From Arthrobacter alkaliphilus (lineage in GTDB: Bacteria; Actinomycetota; Actinomycetes; Actinomycetales; Micrococcaceae), in NCBI RefSeq assembly GCF_021483235.1, contig NZ_JAKEEC010000033.1, positions 1 to 46,335 of the forward strand: a stretch of 46,335 bases of DNA, in the 5' to 3' direction. Below the pieces are notes generated by a model. The model saw only the letters and a program-made list of their open reading frames with translations. It had not been told where the DNA came from and did not search any database. Position numbers and translations under genes: made by a program. Below are positions 32,947 to 40,788 of the stretch, one piece after another (the first letter of the stretch is position 1; each line of letters begins with the position of its first letter).

Positions 32947-33511
32947 GCGTTGTACTCCTAGGCCAGCGGTATCGGCTTGCGAACGTCGGCGGCGCCGGCC
33001 GTGGGACCTTGGAGCGGTCCGTGCCGGGCCGTCGCCGTCGCAATTCAAGTGCGAGGCTTTCTTGGCCGCGCGCCATCGCCCAACGGTGATTCGCGGCGAA
33101 AGCCGGTTTGAGCAGCCAGCTTAGCCGCCGGAGCAGCGGTTTCGATACGCTGACCCGCCAGTCATAGGTGATCACGGTTTCCGGGCCGTCCTGTTCGAAC
33201 GTCCACCGCCCGGTGCCCCGCAAGTCACCACTCGCCGCGATCGCGAAACCCTGCTCCGTGATCGGTTCGGTGACCGTGAATCTCCAACGCAGCGTGTACG
33301 GCAACCAGCCCTTGGTGTGCAGGGAGAAGGATTTCCCCGTACCGTCCGCATTACCGGGATCCAGCGGAATAACCCTCAAGTAGACCGAAGGCCACCATCG
33401 GGGCAACGTTCCGGCGTCGCCCAAGATATCCACGACCTCGCGCGGGGTTCCCGCGACGCGCCACACGGTGCGGAACTCGTAGTCGGCTTTGCTCTTCGAA
33501 ACGCCGCCCAT
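32939..33511 (-). CDS. SRPBCC family protein (polyketide cyclase-like)
   Basis: A 190-aa protein with a single START-like domain: DYEFRTVWRVAGTPREVVDILGDAGTLPRWWPSVYLRV, a middle segment SLHTKGWLPYTLRWRFTVTEPI and DWRVSVSKPLLRRLSWLLKPAFAANHRWAM as the final helix. The last 35 residues are very basic (LRRRRPGTDRSKVPRP) and may be partly non-conserved. ATG 33511 is 5 bp upstream of the stop of the molybdoenzyme gene, so these genes may be co-transcribed. Ligand not identified. Confidence 0.82.
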   Translation of the reverse strand: MGGVSKSKADYEFRTVWRVAGTPREVVDILGDAGTLPRWWPSVYLRVIPLDPGNADGTGKSFSLHTKGWLPYTLRWRFTVTEPITEQGFAIAASGDLRGTGRWTFEQDGPETVITYDWRVSVSKPLLRRLSWLLKPAFAANHRWAMARGQESLALELRRRRPGTDRSKVPRPAPPTFASRYRWPRSTTHA

Positions 33512-33516
33512 TGCAA

Positions 33517-34662
33517 TTACCGGACCGTTACGGTCAGTCGCTGGATGTCATTGTTGCCCATGCCGAGATAGGTCCACTCGGGCGCCTCCGGCTGGGTGTG
33601 GCCGGTGGAATCTGTCGCACGGCATGCCAGCTCGTGGGAACCGGGAGTTGCTATCCACGTGAACGTCCATCCGCGCCATGCATGCCGTCCGGTGGGAGCC
33701 TGAAGGTGGGCCTGTTCCCAGATCCCGTCCACGCAGACTTCCACGCTGTCCACAGTTCCTTGGCCGGACCAGGCCCGGCCGCTCAACTGGACCGGCCCGG
33801 CGTGCACGGTGCGTTGCCTCGTGAGGAAGTCGGGAATGCCGGGGGGAGCCATGAGGGAGCGTACTTTGATCCGCTGGACGGGCTCGCCGGGATCGTCTGC
33901 GGCTTGTGTGTAGCGGTAGGAATGGAGCTGTTGGTAACCCTCGAAGCTGTGGTCGATTGCGTCGATGGATTGCAGCCATTTGACGCTTGTCATGCCGTAC
34001 CAGCCCGGGACGAGCAACCGGAGAGGGTAGCCATGCTGCGGCGGCAGGGCTTGCCCGTTGACCTCATAGGCGAGCAGGACGTCGTCGGACATTGCTTCTG
34101 CGAGCGTCAGGCTGCGCGCGTACTGATGCTCCACGCCGCCTTGGATCCCGCGGTCCGCACCGGTGAAGACGAGCTCGACGGCGTCCGGTGACACGCCGGC
34201 GTCGAGCAGCAACGGAGCGAGCGGGGTGCCGGTCCACTCGGCGGTCCCCACTCCGCCTTGGTCCCATGGCTGGCTCACAGGCCGCGGTTCCAGCCGGGAG
34301 CGGCCGTTGCCGGCGCACTCCATCGTGACGGCTTGGGTGCGCCGCTCGCGTTGCTGTAGGTCAGGCAGGGTGTACTCGTGCGGATGGTCCACGAGCCCGC
34401 CGATTTTCAGCCGCCACGAGACAGGATCGATCTTGGGAACGTCGAAATGGACCAGGAGATAGTGCATGCCGAGCGGTGTGACGGGCCATTGGAGCATCTC
34501 CAACGGCATGGCATGGTTGCGCGAAGCGAGTTGCAGTTCTTCGCGGGTGATGGGACCTGTTGTTGGAGTCGATGGTGCGGGTTCTGCCGGAGCGGCGGGG
34601 GCCGTGGAGGCCGGGGCGGCAACAGCAGCGACTTCCGCTGTTCGGCGGGTGTTGACGCTCAT
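33517..34662 (-). CDS. Sulfite-oxidase-type molybdopterin oxidoreductase
   Basis: A 381-aa enzyme. The Mo-cofactor domain is marked by MECAGNGRSRLEPRPV, in which Cys116 is the molybdenum ligand, and by HGYPLRLLVPGWYGMTSVKWL. The C-terminal 110 residues form the dimerisation Ig-like domain (WSGQGTVDSVEVCVDGIWEQAHLQAP). It is a member of the sulfite oxidase/YedY superfamily, without the heme domain of some relatives. The N-terminus has an Ala/Pro/Thr-rich stretch (residues 10-40) but no Tat motif is visible, so a cytosolic or unusual location is possible. moaA lies 3.4 kb away. Confidence 0.9.
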   Translation of the reverse strand: MSVNTRRTAEVAAVAAPASTAPAAPAEPAPSTPTTGPITREELQLASRNHAMPLEMLQWPVTPLGMHYLLVHFDVPKIDPVSWRLKIGGLVDHPHEYTLPDLQQRERRTQAVTMECAGNGRSRLEPRPVSQPWDQGGVGTAEWTGTPLAPLLLDAGVSPDAVELVFTGADRGIQGGVEHQYARSLTLAEAMSDDVLLAYEVNGQALPPQHGYPLRLLVPGWYGMTSVKWLQSIDAIDHSFEGYQQLHSYRYTQAADDPGEPVQRIKVRSLMAPPGIPDFLTRQRTVHAGPVQLSGRAWSGQGTVDSVEVCVDGIWEQAHLQAPTGRHAWRGWTFTWIATPGSHELACRATDSTGHTQPEAPEWTYLGMGNNDIQRLTVTVR

Positions 34663-34761
34663 GCTCCCAGTATGGGCGCCCGGCGCGGCAGTGTCACTGG
34701 ACTTTGCCCGGCAGCGAGGTGCTTGTTCCGGGGAGCGTTCGGCGACGGGGATGCTGGGCGT

Positions 34762-34789
34762 CCGACGCCGGGCACGCGTCCGGCGTCGG
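34762..34789. other. Perfect hairpin in a divergent intergenic region
   Basis: CCGACGCCGG (34762-34771), 8-nt loop, CCGGCGTCGG (34780-34789). The 10-bp stem has no U run after it, and the region is between two divergent genes. It may be an attenuator for the small plus-strand gene or an operator. The rest of the 210-bp gap shows no gene. Confidence 0.5.
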
Positions 34790-34872
34790 GCTGTTGGGCA
34801 AGTATTGTTCGTTGAGTTGGTCTTTGGTGCTCGTGCTCCGGGACCGGGTGGAATGAAAAAAGGAGAGCCTCC

Positions 34873-35058
34873 ATGAAGATCCGAGCCCCACGACTCGACG
34901 TGAGTGGCGTTCTCCTTGTTTGGGCGCTGATATTCGGGCTTTGGCAACCATTCATATGGTGGCGGGGCATCGTCTCTGCCGTATGTTTGATCGTCGCGTT
35001 ATGGGGCGTTGTTGGGTGGTTCCGCCGCCGTTCCGCGGGCGGGCGTTCGCGCTCCTGA
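34873..35058 (+). CDS. Small two-segment membrane protein
   Basis: A 61-aa protein: basic N-terminus, hydrophobic DVSGVLLVWALIFGLWQPFIWW, then GIVSAVCLIVALWGVVGWF and a basic tail RRRSAGGRSRS. ATG 34873 follows AAAAAAGGAG with good spacing, which supports expression. Charge layout suggests a hairpin with both ends inside. Function unknown; the neighbouring plus-strand genes also encode membrane-anchored proteins. Confidence 0.65.
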   Translation: MKIRAPRLDVSGVLLVWALIFGLWQPFIWWRGIVSAVCLIVALWGVVGWFRRRSAGGRSRS

Positions 35059-35132
35059 CGGACAGGACTGCACTGCGGACGGAAGCTGCGCCTTACCATT
35101 CAACCCTTCCGGTTCAGTGGTAGTTTGCGGTC

Positions 35133-35735
35133 ATGGCAAATGCCCTCGCATGGTTGTCGCAGTCTGGTGTTGTCCAGGGGTTGCTTCTCGGTGCCGTGCT
35201 GGCGTTCTTAACGGCGATCCTCGTGATGAACGCCGTGGGCAGGGCGGTCACGAGCACCGTTAACGGTTGGAGTGCGATCCGCAAATGTGGGCAGCCAGGC
35301 AACGGAGTCCTCGTACGGGCTGCCTGCGCAAAAGCCCTGCCTCTCGTCAATGTCTTTGAAGAGGCTGCGTACTGGACCGCCACCGCGGATAGCTCACGGG
35401 AAGCCCTGAGCGGCGGCCGCCGCTACCTCCTGCATTTTCCCGCCGGGCAGCTCCCGCCGCATGACGCCTTCTGGTCGCTGACTCCGACCGATACCGCCGG
35501 GTACATGGTGGACAACCCCGCCCATCGCTACAGCATTGGTGACCGTTCGCCTCTGGCCCAGAACGCGGATGGTTCCGTCGATATCTATCTCCAGCACGAG
35601 CCTCCGAGCGGGCACGAGCAGAACTGGCTGCCCGTTCCGTCCGGCAAGTTCAAGCTGATGTTCCGCGTCTATCTGCCCGGTGAGGCGATTCTTGATGGAA
35701 CGTACCAATTGCCGGGCATTGTCAGGGCGCAGTGA
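35133..35735 (+). CDS. DUF1214 domain protein with N-terminal membrane anchor
   Basis: A 200-aa protein. One membrane helix near residues 10-35 (GVVQGLLLGAVLAFLTAILVMNAVGRAV) is followed by a soluble DUF1214 domain: the YLLHFPAGQLPPHDAFWSLTPTDTAGYMVDNPAHRYSIGDRSPLAQNADGSVDIYLQHEPP segment is diagnostic. In many bacteria DUF1254 and DUF1214 are parts of one long protein. Here the next gene, 1 bp downstream, has the DUF1254 portion, so the two products may act together. Function unknown. Confidence 0.85.
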   Translation: MANALAWLSQSGVVQGLLLGAVLAFLTAILVMNAVGRAVTSTVNGWSAIRKCGQPGNGVLVRAACAKALPLVNVFEEAAYWTATADSSREALSGGRRYLLHFPAGQLPPHDAFWSLTPTDTAGYMVDNPAHRYSIGDRSPLAQNADGSVDIYLQHEPPSGHEQNWLPVPSGKFKLMFRVYLPGEAILDGTYQLPGIVRAQ

Positions 35736-35736
35736 C

Positions 35737-36390
35737 ATGAACCGCCTCATCTTGAAGTACGGACGCCCGCTTACCGCCGTCATACTGGCGATCTTCGCTT
35801 GGGTCATCTACCGGCGGATCGCCAGCGGGGACGGGATCTTTCCCCTCGTCATAGCTGCGGTCATCATCTGGGCGCTCGGCGCGCCGGCTCTCATTTACCT
35901 TTGGCCGCGCCTCACGGTCAATGGGTACAAGAGAGCGATTCTCAAGCATGGTTTCGGTGAAGGCCCCATCCCCGTCAACACTCTGTACGCCGTCCCCGGC
36001 ACGTCATCGCCGTCGAACCCGCGCGGGAGCCTTATGGCAACCGGGGCCGACGATTTGCTGTACGTCGGCGGCTGGCTCGACCTGAGCAAGGGACCGCAAG
36101 TCCTGCACGTACCGGACATGGCAGGCCGTTACTTCAGCGTGCAGTTCACGGACCCGTCGAGGAGCAGCAATTTCGCCTATGTGGGCAAACGCGCCACGGG
36201 AACCAAAGCGGGCGACTATCTCCTCAGCGGACCGGGTTGGAAGGGAACCGTGCCGGACGGCATGGCAGAGATTTCTTCGCCAAACCAATCCGCGCTCGTC
36301 ATCGGCCGGGTCTTCGTCGAGGGCGACAGTGACCTTCCGACGGCGTACGCGCTCGCAAAGCAAATACAGCTCGCGCCGCTGAAGCAGTAG
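35737..36390 (+). CDS. DUF1254 domain protein with membrane anchor
   Basis: A 217-aa protein with two hydrophobic stretches at residues 8-50 (LTAVILAIFAWVIYRRI, FPLVIAAVIIWALGAPALIYLW). The DUF1254 core follows: NTLYAVPGTSSPSNPRGSLM, DDLLYVGGWLDLSKGPQVLHVPDMAGRYFSVQFTDPSRSSNFAYVGKR. It begins 1 bp after the DUF1214 gene stop, so translation is likely coupled. The DUF1254/DUF1214 order is reversed compared with the usual fused form. Confidence 0.85.
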   Translation: MNRLILKYGRPLTAVILAIFAWVIYRRIASGDGIFPLVIAAVIIWALGAPALIYLWPRLTVNGYKRAILKHGFGEGPIPVNTLYAVPGTSSPSNPRGSLMATGADDLLYVGGWLDLSKGPQVLHVPDMAGRYFSVQFTDPSRSSNFAYVGKRATGTKAGDYLLSGPGWKGTVPDGMAEISSPNQSALVIGRVFVEGDSDLPTAYALAKQIQLAPLKQ

Positions 36391-36415
36391 CCTTCGACTG
36401 GACCGGCCCTGACGG

Positions 36416-37057
36416 CTATCGGCGGAAGGTGACGTGGATGACGCCGCTTTCGGCCGTCTCCGACGTGACGGAGTAGCCGCTTTCCAGCCCGCGGAGGTCG
36501 TCCCAAAGCCGTATTCCGCTACCGAGCAGGATCGGTGTGATGGCGACGTGTAGCCGGTCGACAAGCCCGGCCCTGAGGTAGTCGCGCACGACTGTAGGGC
36601 CACCGCCGATTCGCACGTCCTCGTCACCCGCCGCGCTGAGCGCTTGTTCAAGTACTTCTTCGGGGCTGCCCTTGACGAAGTGGAAGGTCGTACCGCCCGC
36701 CATCGTGAGGGCAGGACGGGGCGTGTGGGTCAGGACGAACACCGGGACGCGGAAGGGCGGCTCATCGCCCCACCAGCCCTTCCAATCGGGGTCATCGGGG
36801 AAGGTATGGAACCCGAACATGCCGGCACCCATAATCTCGGCTCCGACACCCTCGAAGTAGGCCGCTGCGTATTTGTCGTCGACGCCGGACGTTCCTTCTC
36901 CGCTCGTGTCATGCAAGACCCGCTCACGGAACGTGCGGGTGGACGTATATGCATCAACCAAGCGGCCCCAATCGGAGCCGAACGGATTCTCCGGAGTTGC
37001 GTCCGTTGTGGTGGCGAAACCGTCAAGCGAGATATTCAGGTCAACGCGAACAGCCAT
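36416..37057 (-). CDS. Dihydrofolate reductase / RibD C-terminal family protein
   Basis: A 213-aa protein of the DHFR-like RibD_C superfamily: VDLNISLDGFATTTDATPENPFG at the start, GAGMFGFHTFPDDPDWKGWWG, FVLTHTPRPALTMAGGTTFHFV, DVRIGGGPTVVRDYLRAGLVDRLHVAITPILLGSGIRLW. These proteins use NADPH; the substrate is usually undefined. ATG 37057 follows GAGGGG. It is divergent from a MarR regulator, which probably controls it. The C-terminus is convergent with the DUF1254 gene. Confidence 0.88.
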   Translation of the reverse strand: MAVRVDLNISLDGFATTTDATPENPFGSDWGRLVDAYTSTRTFRERVLHDTSGEGTSGVDDKYAAAYFEGVGAEIMGAGMFGFHTFPDDPDWKGWWGDEPPFRVPVFVLTHTPRPALTMAGGTTFHFVKGSPEEVLEQALSAAGDEDVRIGGGPTVVRDYLRAGLVDRLHVAITPILLGSGIRLWDDLRGLESGYSVTSETAESGVIHVTFRR

Positions 37058-37174
37058 GGTGGTCCCCTCAAATCAGTGCCCGAGCTTTGCAACCACCATA
37101 CTGGCGGTGGGATCGCCGTCGCCGAAGAACTCACGGAAGAATTCGTGTAACGAGGCGCTAAATTCCCGTCCCGC

Positions 37175-37180
37175 TACAAT
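37175..37180 (+). promoter_or_regulatory. -10 box of a likely leaderless MarR gene
   Basis: TACAAT ends 7 bp before ATG 37188, the position expected when transcription starts on or next to the start codon. No clear -35 box is visible, and no ribosome site precedes the ATG. Confidence 0.45.
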
Positions 37181-37187
37181 GAGACAT

Positions 37188-37655
37188 ATGCCGGACATCG
37201 AGCGTTGGCCAACCGGAAGGTTGCTGTCTACAGCAGCCCGACTAGTGGAACATGCTTGGGACGAGAATCTCAGGGCAATCGGGCTCACCCACGCCGGTGT
37301 CATCGCGCTGGAGGTTCTTGCAGCCACTGGCCCCATCACCCAGACCACGTTGGCGCAGATCGTGCGCGTACAGGCCCAGACCATGGGCCAGACCATCAGT
37401 AGGCTCGAGGCCCACGGCCACGTAAGCCGCAGCCGAAGTTCCGAGGACCGTCGGGTGTTCGTCGTTTCGCTGACCGACGCCGGCAAGGAAGCCCTAGAGG
37501 GGGCGGCGGAATCGGAACGGCTGGTTCTCGCCCAAGTTTCCATCGATACCTCGATGTTCAGGCAGGAATTGAAAATAGTCGTGAGCGAGCTGGCAGACCG
37601 GCAATCGGCCGGGGCAGATACCACCGCGTTGACCTCTGCGGCACAGGACGACTAA
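37188..37655 (+). CDS. MarR family transcriptional regulator
   Basis: A 155-aa winged-helix regulator: RLLSTAARLVEHAWDENLRAIGLTHAGVIALEVLAATGPITQTTLAQIVRVQAQTMGQTISRLEAHGHVSRSRSSEDRRVFVVSLTDAGKEALEGA covers the whole MarR DNA-binding domain and the wing with the DxR motif (EDRR). The C-terminal helix mediates dimerisation. ATG 37188 was preferred over ATG 37179, which overlaps the -10 box. It diverges from the DHFR-like gene, a probable target. Ligand unknown. Confidence 0.88.
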   Translation: MPDIERWPTGRLLSTAARLVEHAWDENLRAIGLTHAGVIALEVLAATGPITQTTLAQIVRVQAQTMGQTISRLEAHGHVSRSRSSEDRRVFVVSLTDAGKEALEGAAESERLVLAQVSIDTSMFRQELKIVVSELADRQSAGADTTALTSAAQDD

Positions 37656-37671
37656 TCCGACAAGACGTCGT

Positions 37672-38007
37672 CTATTCCGACGAAACGTCGACGGCGGCCT
37701 GCTCGCCGGACGCAGCCTCATCACCGCGCGCGGAGCGCCCGCCGCGGGCAGCCAGCTCATCCAGGACCGCGTCGTACCAGGACTTGACTCCGAACTCTGG
37801 CTTCTCGGCGTCGAGCAGCTTGAAGAGCGCGTCGGCCAAAAAGTTGAGCTCCGTATCGGACAAATTCGCAAGGCCCTGGACCGGGTCCATTTCGTTTTCC
37901 AGGCACGAGGTCAGCAGGGCGTTCACAGCGCGGCTCCAGGCATAACGGCGGCCACGCAAGAAGCCTTGGAAGAGAGGGGGGTCTGGCGGGTCATGGGGTC
38001 CCTCCAT
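37672..38007 (-). CDS. Hypothetical protein, 111 aa
   Basis: A small acidic protein with no recognised family. The start MEGPHDPPDPPLFQGFLRGRR is followed by a helical core: ANLSDTELNFLADALFKLLDAEKPEFGVKSWYDAVLDELAAR. The tail is Ala/Glu/Ser-rich. The frame extends upstream to 38337, but those residues are antisense to moaA and were rejected. ATG 38007 has AGGAA before it. It converges with the MarR gene at a 16-bp gap. Confidence 0.65.
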   Translation of the reverse strand: MEGPHDPPDPPLFQGFLRGRRYAWSRAVNALLTSCLENEMDPVQGLANLSDTELNFLADALFKLLDAEKPEFGVKSWYDAVLDELAARGGRSARGDEAASGEQAAVDVSSE

Positions 38008-38096
38008 GGAAAGAGTTCCTAGAGCCTCTGCATAACCCTCTCTGATGATATCGACGCGCCCGGCCGCGCGGCAAGACTGCGCCCGGCCGTGCAGGG

Positions 38097-39134
38097 CTAT
38101 CCGCCGATGTATGACATCTCGATCTTGCGAGCCGCGGCTTGCTTGTGTGTGTACGAACTGCGCAGTTCCGAGTAGCGGTCCGTGCGCCCGCCCCACAGGG
38201 CGGATAACGCCGTCGAAAGCTCGACGTCGGACGCGCCGCTGCGGAGCAGCGCCCTCAAGTCCGTGCCGGCTGTGGCGAAAAGGCAAGTGAACAACTTGCC
38301 GTCTGCGGAAAGCCGGGCACGCGTACATCCGCGGCAAAACGCCTGCGTCACGCTCGAAATGACGCCGATTTCGCCGCTGCCATCCGCGTAGCGCCAGCGG
38401 TCCGAGGTCTCGCCGGGGTAGTTGGGCGCCACTGGCTCCAGCGGGAATACCGCCCCGACGCGGGCCAGGACCTCGGCTGAAGGCACCACTTCATCCATTT
38501 TCCAGCCGTTGGACGCACCTACGTCCATGTATTCGATGAACCGCAGAATGAAGCCGGATCCCTTGAAGTGGCTCGCCATCGGAAGAATGTCCTGGTCGTT
38601 CGTGCCGCGCTTGACCACCATGTTGATCTTCACCGGCCCTAGTCCCGCGGCCTGGGCAACATCCGCCGCGTGCAGGACCTTCGCCACGGAATAGCCGACG
38701 CCGTTCATGGCTTGGAAGGTCTCCTCCCGCAGGGAGTCCAGCGAGACTGTCACTCGGTTCAGCCCTGCCTCCTTGAGGGCCTGTGCCTTCTGTGCGAGAA
38801 CTGAGCCGTTGGTCGTCATGGCCAGGTCCGGTGCCAGCCCGTCGGGAGTGCGCAACCGGGCCAGCATCCGCACCAGTTCCTCGATGTCCTTCCGCAGCAG
38901 GGGCTCACCGCCGGTCAGCCGGATCTTCCGGACGCCGTGGTCCACCGCGGTGGACGCCAGCCGGGTGATTTCCTCGAAGGTGAGCAGCTGGTCCTTGGGC
39001 ATGAAAGCGAAGTCCCTGCCGAAAATCTCCTTGGGCATGCAGTAGACACACCGGAAATTGCATCTGTCCGTGACGGAAATCCGCAGGTCCCTCAAGGGCC
39101 GGTGGAAGGTGTCAGTGATGGGATTGGCGTCCAT
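38097..39134 (-). CDS. moaA: GTP 3',8-cyclase (MoaA)
   Basis: A 345-aa radical-SAM enzyme for the first step of molybdenum cofactor synthesis. The first [4Fe-4S] cluster motif is C25xxxC29xxC32 (TDRCNFRCVYC); the second, GTP-binding cluster uses C267, C270 and C284 (AFCRGCTRARLSADGKLFTC). The protein ends in Gly-Gly, required in MoaA. IRLTGGEPLLR is present too. ATG 39134 has GAGAGGG upstream. The nearby sulfite-oxidase-type enzyme would consume the cofactor. Other moa genes are outside the window. Confidence 0.96.
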   Translation of the reverse strand: MDANPITDTFHRPLRDLRISVTDRCNFRCVYCMPKEIFGRDFAFMPKDQLLTFEEITRLASTAVDHGVRKIRLTGGEPLLRKDIEELVRMLARLRTPDGLAPDLAMTTNGSVLAQKAQALKEAGLNRVTVSLDSLREETFQAMNGVGYSVAKVLHAADVAQAAGLGPVKINMVVKRGTNDQDILPMASHFKGSGFILRFIEYMDVGASNGWKMDEVVPSAEVLARVGAVFPLEPVAPNYPGETSDRWRYADGSGEIGVISSVTQAFCRGCTRARLSADGKLFTCLFATAGTDLRALLRSGASDVELSTALSALWGGRTDRYSELRSSYTHKQAAARKIEMSYIGG

Positions 39135-39243
39135 GCAGCGCCCTCTCAACGCGGTAGTAGTGCCAACCGCTTGTGCCACTCCCAGAGTATGCCCGGCTTC
39201 CCGGCGCCCACAATGGAGGTCCGGGTGGGGCTCTCCCGTTGGG

Positions 39244-39282
39244 GACGCGCCGTCGGCCTGCGGCATGGGGCGACGCGCCGTC
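39244..39282. repeat. GACGCGCCGTC direct repeat, 28-bp period
   Basis: GACGCGCCGTC occurs at 39244 and 39272, with an ATGGGGC just before the second copy. The layout recalls the GACGCCCGGTC ... ATGGGGC units of the 32-bp arrays, shortened by 4 bp. It is also found downstream of a minus-strand gene (tetR). Relation to the arrays is only suggestive. Confidence 0.35.
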
Positions 39283-39358
39283 CTGACCTTCTTTGGTTTT
39301 GGAAAGCGCTTACGTCGCGTCATTCCGGGGTGATTATGCGCCAAACAAGGTCAGGACG
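39279..39358. other. Long inverted repeat with a LacI-like palindrome in its loop
   Basis: CGTCCTGACCTTCTTTGG (39279-39296) and CCAAACAAGGTCAGGACG (39341-39358) are complementary at 17 of 18 positions around a 44-nt loop. The loop has GGAAAGCGCTTAC (39301-39313), similar to LacI-family operators. Position between tetR (stop 39390) and moaA (start 39134) on the same strand suits a terminator or processing site. No other gene is in this 255-bp gap. Confidence 0.55.
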
Positions 39359-39389
39359 GACGTGCGGTACGAAGGCATCCGGTGCTAGG

Positions 39390-39974
39390 TCATGCAGCGT
39401 GCGCGCCGCAGGCGTCGGTGATGATGCGGCGGGCAAAATCGACGGCGCGTTTCCCATACGTGGCCCCATCCAGGACAGCGGCCGTGGCGTAGGCCCCGTT
39501 GAGGATGATGAGGAGTTCTTCGGCGAGCTGCGCGGCGTCGTCGGCCGCGGCGTCAACCGCGAGGGAGTAGAACCAGTCGCGGACTTGCTGCTTGTGGGTG
39601 ACGGCTGCGATGTGGGCCGGGTGTGCGCCGCCGGGGAACTCGGTGTTCGTGTTCAGCATTGGGCAGCCCCGGTAGGTCGGCCCGGCACAGTCCGTAGCCA
39701 ATACCTCGAAGACGGCAAGGAGTTTGTCCTGGGGTTCACGCCGCTCATCGGCGGCCTGTTGCATACGCTCGAACCAGGCATCAGCGCGGCCCTGGACATA
39801 GGCAGTGGCGAGTGAGTCCTTGGTGGGAAACTGGCGGTAGAGCGTGGCATTGCCAACCCCGCACTCCTTCACCACAGTGTCCATCCCCACTGCGCGGATG
39901 CCCTGCTGATAAAACAACCGGGTAGCCACTTCGAGAACGTTGCGGCGGTTCTCTTCGCCTGATTTGCGCGCCAC
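39390..39974 (-). CDS. TetR family transcriptional regulator
   Basis: A 194-aa repressor: RRNVLEVATRLFYQQGIRAVGMDTVVKECGVGNATLYRQFPTKDSLATAYV is a complete TetR helix-turn-helix. The rest is a ligand-binding helical domain with Cys and Pro near the middle (CPMLNTNTEFPGG), as in the TetR_C subfamily that senses small molecules. GTG 39974 with AAGGAG 8 nt upstream was chosen; the frame to 40034 crosses the operator. It is divergent from two redox genes it most likely controls, and the operator sites lie between. Confidence 0.9.
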   Translation of the reverse strand: MARKSGEENRRNVLEVATRLFYQQGIRAVGMDTVVKECGVGNATLYRQFPTKDSLATAYVQGRADAWFERMQQAADERREPQDKLLAVFEVLATDCAGPTYRGCPMLNTNTEFPGGAHPAHIAAVTHKQQVRDWFYSLAVDAAADDAAQLAEELLIILNGAYATAAVLDGATYGKRAVDFARRIITDACGAHAA

Positions 39975-39989
39975 CAAACCACTCCTTCT

Positions 39990-40056
39990 GAATCGTTTCC
40001 TGACACCAGTTTGACAGACGGAACGATCCGTCACAAACTTGAGAACGATTCGTCAC
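39990..40056. promoter_or_regulatory. TetR operator cluster
   Basis: GAACGATCCGTCAC (40021-40034) and GAACGATTCGTCAC (40043-40056) are near-identical 22 bp apart, about two helical turns. The first belongs to the perfect palindrome GACGGA-acga-TCCGTC (40017-40032). A weaker third site, GAATCGTTTC, is at 39990-39999. The cluster fills the gap between tetR and the redox genes and fits a dimer-pair binding mode. Confidence 0.75.
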
Positions 40057-40095
40057 ATTTGATCCGGGCAGCCCGGACGAGAAGAGGAGAACGTT

Positions 40096-40773
40096 ATGAA
40101 GGCAGCAGTTTTCGGTACCGGCATGGTTGGCCGGACCATCGCAGCACGACTGGTCGAGCTGGGCCATAGCGTGACCATGGGCACGCGCGATCCGGAGGCA
40201 ACACTGGCCCGGACTGAGGCCGACGCCATGGGCGCTCAGCCCTTCGCGGGCTGGGCCGCTGAGAACGGCGATGTAACTCTTGCCCGTTTCGCCGATGCCG
40301 CAAGCGGGGCTGACCTCATTGTCAATGCAACCAACGGCGGTGCCTCGCTCGAGGTGTTGACCCATGCCGGGGCGGCAAACCTTGATGGCAAGATCATCCT
40401 CGACATTGCCAACCCTCTGGACTTCAGCAACGGGATGCCTCCGACCCTGTTCGTCAAGGACACCGATTCCCTCGCTGAGCAGATCCAGCGCGCCTTTCCC
40501 GCCGCCCGGGTGGTGAAGTCCCTGAACACCATGAACGCCGACCTGATGGCGCACCCCGGACAGCTGGCCGATCCCGGGACGGTTTTTGTGTCCGGGAACG
40601 ACAGTGACGCGAAGGAAACCGTCACCGTGCTCCTGAAGGACTTCGGCCATCAGGACGTGATCGACCTTGGCGACATCAGCACTGCGCGGGGCACCGAAAT
40701 GCTCCTGCCGGTCTGGCTCCGCCTGTGGGGCGCGCTCGGGACCCCTGCCTTCAACTTCAAGATCGTCCGCTGA
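40096..40773 (+). CDS. NADPH/F420-type oxidoreductase (Rossmann protein)
   Basis: A 225-aa protein of the NADP-dependent F420-type reductase family: KAAVFGTGMVGRTIAARLVELGHSVTMGTRDPE is the dinucleotide-binding fold, NATNGGASLEVLTHAG follows, and PAARVVKSLNTMNADLMAHP matches the substrate-facing loop. Real F420 use cannot be shown; many relatives are simple NADPH reductases. ATG 40096 follows AGAAGAGGAG. It is the first gene of a two-gene unit under the TetR operators, 15 bp before the flavodoxin-like gene. Confidence 0.9.
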   Translation: MKAAVFGTGMVGRTIAARLVELGHSVTMGTRDPEATLARTEADAMGAQPFAGWAAENGDVTLARFADAASGADLIVNATNGGASLEVLTHAGAANLDGKIILDIANPLDFSNGMPPTLFVKDTDSLAEQIQRAFPAARVVKSLNTMNADLMAHPGQLADPGTVFVSGNDSDAKETVTVLLKDFGHQDVIDLGDISTARGTEMLLPVWLRLWGALGTPAFNFKIVR

Positions 40774-40788
40774 AGTAACGGACCTTCA

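Noticed and set aside
39301..39313. LacI operator as proven site
   Set aside because: The match GGAAAGCGCTTAC is short and no LacI regulator is near; kept only as part of the inverted-repeat observation.
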